Part shown: one piece after another, positions 22,745-24,748 of the stretch
Numbering within the stretch: position 1 is the first letter of the stretch
Layout of the letters: every line of letters starts with the position of its first letter
DNA from: an uncultured Sutterella sp.
GTDB taxonomy: Bacteria; Pseudomonadota; Gammaproteobacteria; Burkholderiales; Burkholderiaceae_F
NCBI GenBank assembly: GCA_900538905.1
Contig: UPZS01000034.1
Coordinates: 1 to 24,748, forward strand
DNA length: 24,748 nucleotides
Direction: 5' to 3'
Position numbers and translations under genes: made by a program
The notes under the pieces: generated by a model
Seen by the model: only the letters and a program-made list of their open reading frames with translations
The model's database searches: none
What the model was told of the DNA's origin: nothing

Positions 22745-22751
22745 TAAGTGA

Positions 22752-22806
22752 TGTTGGTTGATGCAAGTTAATCAAATAATGCTTGAGTTTCTTGCATCAA
22801 CTAACA
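22752..22806. repeat. Long inverted repeat after the AAA+ gene
   Basis: Arms TGTTGGTTGATGCAAG (22752-22767) and CTTGCATCAACTAACA (22791-22806) pair over 16 bp with one G-T wobble, around a 23-nt AT-rich loop. It starts 8 nt after the ATPase stop. There is no T run behind it, so a structured RNA end, a protein-binding site or a mobile-element-type repeat are all possible. Confidence 0.6.
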
Positions 22807-23024
22807 CGCATGACTGAGCAATCGCCCGGTTTACTGACAAGTGCGAGCTTTTCCTTGCAGAGCCTGATCTGGACGAATCACTATGGAACAAACAGGTCTC
22901 TGTTACGCATCAAAGACTTGCCACGAGCTCGCGACAGCTCGACTCCATTCTCCTCTCACCAACTCGGCAAGGCCGTCATGATGTCTCGGGAAGTAGAATG
23001 CTCGCACCTTGTTTAGGAAACGCC

Positions 23025-24665
23025 ATGTCGCTTGCCTACGTTCCACTTCATTCACTGCGACGCGCTTTCGTTGCAGCTACCTGTGCGCTCGTCGGATCTT
23101 TCGTCTTCCCGGCCTCATTCGCCTGGGACCTGACGATCCTGCACGTCAACGACGTCCATTCGGCGGCGGCCGGCGTCAATGACCGCGGGCCCGTTTACGA
23201 CGACACCAACGCAGTGGGCGGTCTTGCACGCGTTACGGCATTTGTAGCCGACGAGAAAGCAAAGGCGAAGGTCCAAGGCAAAGGCGTGCTGGCGCTTGAT
23301 GCCGGCGACTTTTGGCAGGGGACTCACTTTTTCAGAACGGGCGGCATGCCTTGGGCAAGGGCAGCTATGCGCCAAATGCCCTGGGACGCGGTGACACTCG
23401 GCAACCACGAATTCGACTTGGGATGCGAAACGCTTGCTCAATACGTAAAGGGCCTGCCCTTCCCGGTTCTCGCCGCGAATCTTAAAAAGAATCCCGCCTG
23501 CCCTCTCTCGACAGTCCCGCTTCCGTCAACCGTCGTAAAAGACCTCAGCGGCGTCAAAGTCGGCATCATCGGTCTGGCCAACGACGAAGGAAAGGATATT
23601 TCCGAAGCCTGCCCCAACACGGATTTTGCCAACCGTACCAAGGCGCTTGAGCGTGCCGCGGCGGAACTGGAAAAAGCGGGCGTCACGCACATCATCGCGG
23701 TGACGCATGTGGGCTACGAAGCCGATCAGGCGCTTGCCCGCGCTGTGCCTGCTATCGATGTGATCGTCGGAGGCCACACCCACAGCGTTCTCGGTGTTCA
23801 TCCGCATTCGGAAGGTCCTTACCCGACGGTCATCGCGCATGACGACGGCTCGAAGACGCTCGTGGTACAGGCGGGGCGCTCGACACGCTATCTCGGACGG
23901 CTCACGGTTTCTTTTGACGACGCGGGCCGCATCGTGCAGTTCCGGGGAGATCTCGAAGAACTCGTACCGAGCCTTCGTCGCGACGAAGCGATGCACGAAT
24001 TCGTTGTCCAGTCGATTGAGGCCATTCGCGCCGATCAGGAGCGTTTCGTGGGCGTCAACACGTCAACGCTTCCCGACGGGCTCGATCCCTGTCGTGAAGG
24101 CGACTGCCTCTCGGGAATGGCGACAGCCGATGCGTTTCTCGCCTGGGGCCGCTCTCGAGGTGCAGTCGCGGCGATTTTAAACGGCGGTGCCGTACGAGCC
24201 GCCATGCCCATCGGCCCCGTCACCCACGCCGATCTGCTCGATATTCACCCCTTCGGGAACCGTATTCAGGTGGCCGACGTCTCGGGCGCAGTACTCCGGG
24301 AGGCGCTTGAACACGGTCTCTCAGAGCCCGACGTGATCGGCCCAAGACTCCTGCAGACAGCGGGGCTTCGCTATCGAATCAATCCTGCGGCCCCCGTGGG
24401 CAAACGCATCGTGTCCGCTGAAATACGCACGAAAGAAGGAATCTGGGCGCCGATTGTGCCTGAGAATGTCTATCGCATCGTTACGATCGCCTACCTTCTC
24501 GGTGGGGGCGACCATTTCTCGATGCTCGGACAACACGCCAAGATATTGGAAACCGGCCCTCTCGAAGTCGACGTTCTTGAAGCCTATCTTCGTGAAAAAA
24601 AGGACCAGGACAATAATCTGCCCACACCCGCAACCGGGCGGATCGTCGGCATGCCCGTCCATTGA
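23025..24665 (+). CDS. UshA-like exported 5'-nucleotidase / metallophosphatase
   Basis: A 546-aa bifunctional nucleotidase-family protein that would dephosphorylate nucleotides in the periplasm. A Sec signal (RRAFVAATCALVGSFVFPASFA, 12-33) precedes the metallophosphoesterase domain with LHVNDVHS (Asp43, His45), DAGDFWQG, GNHEFDLG (Asn127, His128), VTHVG (His228) and GGHTHS (His251, His253). The C-terminal 5'-nucleotidase domain has LNGGAVRA, ADLLDIHPFGNRI and LLGGGDHFS. The di-metal ligands are intact and the length matches UshA/YfkN-type enzymes. The start at 23025 follows AGGAA; the frame also has an ATG at 22998, which is less well placed. Nothing links it to the AAA+ block 280 nt upstream. 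Confidence 0.93.
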   Translation: MSLAYVPLHSLRRAFVAATCALVGSFVFPASFAWDLTILHVNDVHSAAAGVNDRGPVYDDTNAVGGLARVTAFVADEKAKAKVQGKGVLALDAGDFWQGTHFFRTGGMPWARAAMRQMPWDAVTLGNHEFDLGCETLAQYVKGLPFPVLAANLKKNPACPLSTVPLPSTVVKDLSGVKVGIIGLANDEGKDISEACPNTDFANRTKALERAAAELEKAGVTHIIAVTHVGYEADQALARAVPAIDVIVGGHTHSVLGVHPHSEGPYPTVIAHDDGSKTLVVQAGRSTRYLGRLTVSFDDAGRIVQFRGDLEELVPSLRRDEAMHEFVVQSIEAIRADQERFVGVNTSTLPDGLDPCREGDCLSGMATADAFLAWGRSRGAVAAILNGGAVRAAMPIGPVTHADLLDIHPFGNRIQVADVSGAVLREALEHGLSEPDVIGPRLLQTAGLRYRINPAAPVGKRIVSAEIRTKEGIWAPIVPENVYRIVTIAYLLGGGDHFSMLGQHAKILETGPLEVDVLEAYLREKKDQDNNLPTPATGRIVGMPVH

Positions 24666-24748
24666 TGGTTGGGCTGGATCAAAGGCTCCCGGTTCCTTTC
24701 ACGTAGGAAAATGACCGCTTGAACCGGATTCCGAAAAGCTGTGAATTC

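Noticed and set aside
22783..23016. 77-aa frame between the AAA+ gene and the nucleotidase
   Set aside because: No ribosome site, low-complexity Ser/Leu-rich sequence, begins inside the inverted repeat; probably non-coding.
24689..24727. Inverted repeat CCGGTTC/GAACCGG after the nucleotidase
   Set aside because: Only 7 bp with a 25-nt loop and no T run; too weak to call a terminator.
24743..24748. Contig ending exactly in GAATTC
   Set aside because: Could hint at an EcoRI clone end, but a six-base match at one end is expected by chance and nothing else supports it.
1..24748. CRISPR arrays, tRNA or rRNA genes, transposases or integrases
   Set aside because: None seen: no regularly spaced direct repeats, no recognisable structural RNA and no transposase or integrase motifs in either strand.

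Overview
The window is a piece of a bacterial chromosome of moderate GC, by eye slightly above 50%. The genes suggest an anaerobic, asaccharolytic, gut-type betaproteobacterium. The best guess is Sutterellaceae (Sutterella, Parasutterella or a relative), because Tat-exported FMN/FAD reductases, a DmsAB-type molybdoenzyme, DcuC-type carriers, M20 amidohydrolases and LysR/MerR regulators occur together. This is inference from gene content; no rRNA or tRNA is present to confirm it. The first 73 bases are not biological: they are an oligo-T tract joined to the Illumina P5/TruSeq adapter, so the genome starts at base 74.

Layout. (1) 158-1261: an M20 amidohydrolase with a terminator-like hairpin behind it. 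(2) 1523-4585: a MerR-family regulator converging on a Tat-exported FMN/FAD flavoprotein reductase. The flavoprotein is preceded by a promoter with a 19-bp spacer containing a dyad, the architecture MerR proteins act on. (3) 4915-11496, minus strand: a tight five-gene set reading dmsA-like, dmsB-like, torD-like chaperone, TtrS-like sensor kinase, FixJ/TtrR-like response regulator. A periplasmic molybdenum reductase is thus encoded with its chaperone and its probable sensor, but with no membrane anchor. (4) 11671-13562: two LysR regulators overlapping by 7 nt, divergent from (5) 13693-16253, a dcuC-like transporter and an abgA-like amidohydrolase ending in a strong intrinsic terminator. (6) 16554-17342: a VapBC-type toxin-antitoxin pair with an operator-like palindrome. 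(7) 17533-22744: an accessory block. On the minus strand lie an unrecognised 381-aa protein, a 388-aa protein with HEAT/LRV-like repeats and an orphan ribbon-helix-helix antitoxin-like protein. On the plus strand, divergently, lies a 789-aa ATPase with two AAA+ modules. A 9-3-9 palindrome sits in the divergent intergenic region and a 16-bp inverted repeat follows the ATPase. This block is the best candidate for an undescribed system. (8) 23025-24665: an exported UshA-like 5'-nucleotidase.

How it may work together. Regions 1-5 read as anaerobic nutrition. Amidohydrolases release amino acids or aminobenzoate-type products, a DcuC-family carrier moves C4-dicarboxylate-like compounds, and two independently regulated periplasmic reductases (flavin and molybdenum) dispose of electrons on external acceptors. 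Regions 6-7 look like an accessory or defence/stress cluster inserted between housekeeping genes, flanked and punctuated by toxin-antitoxin components.
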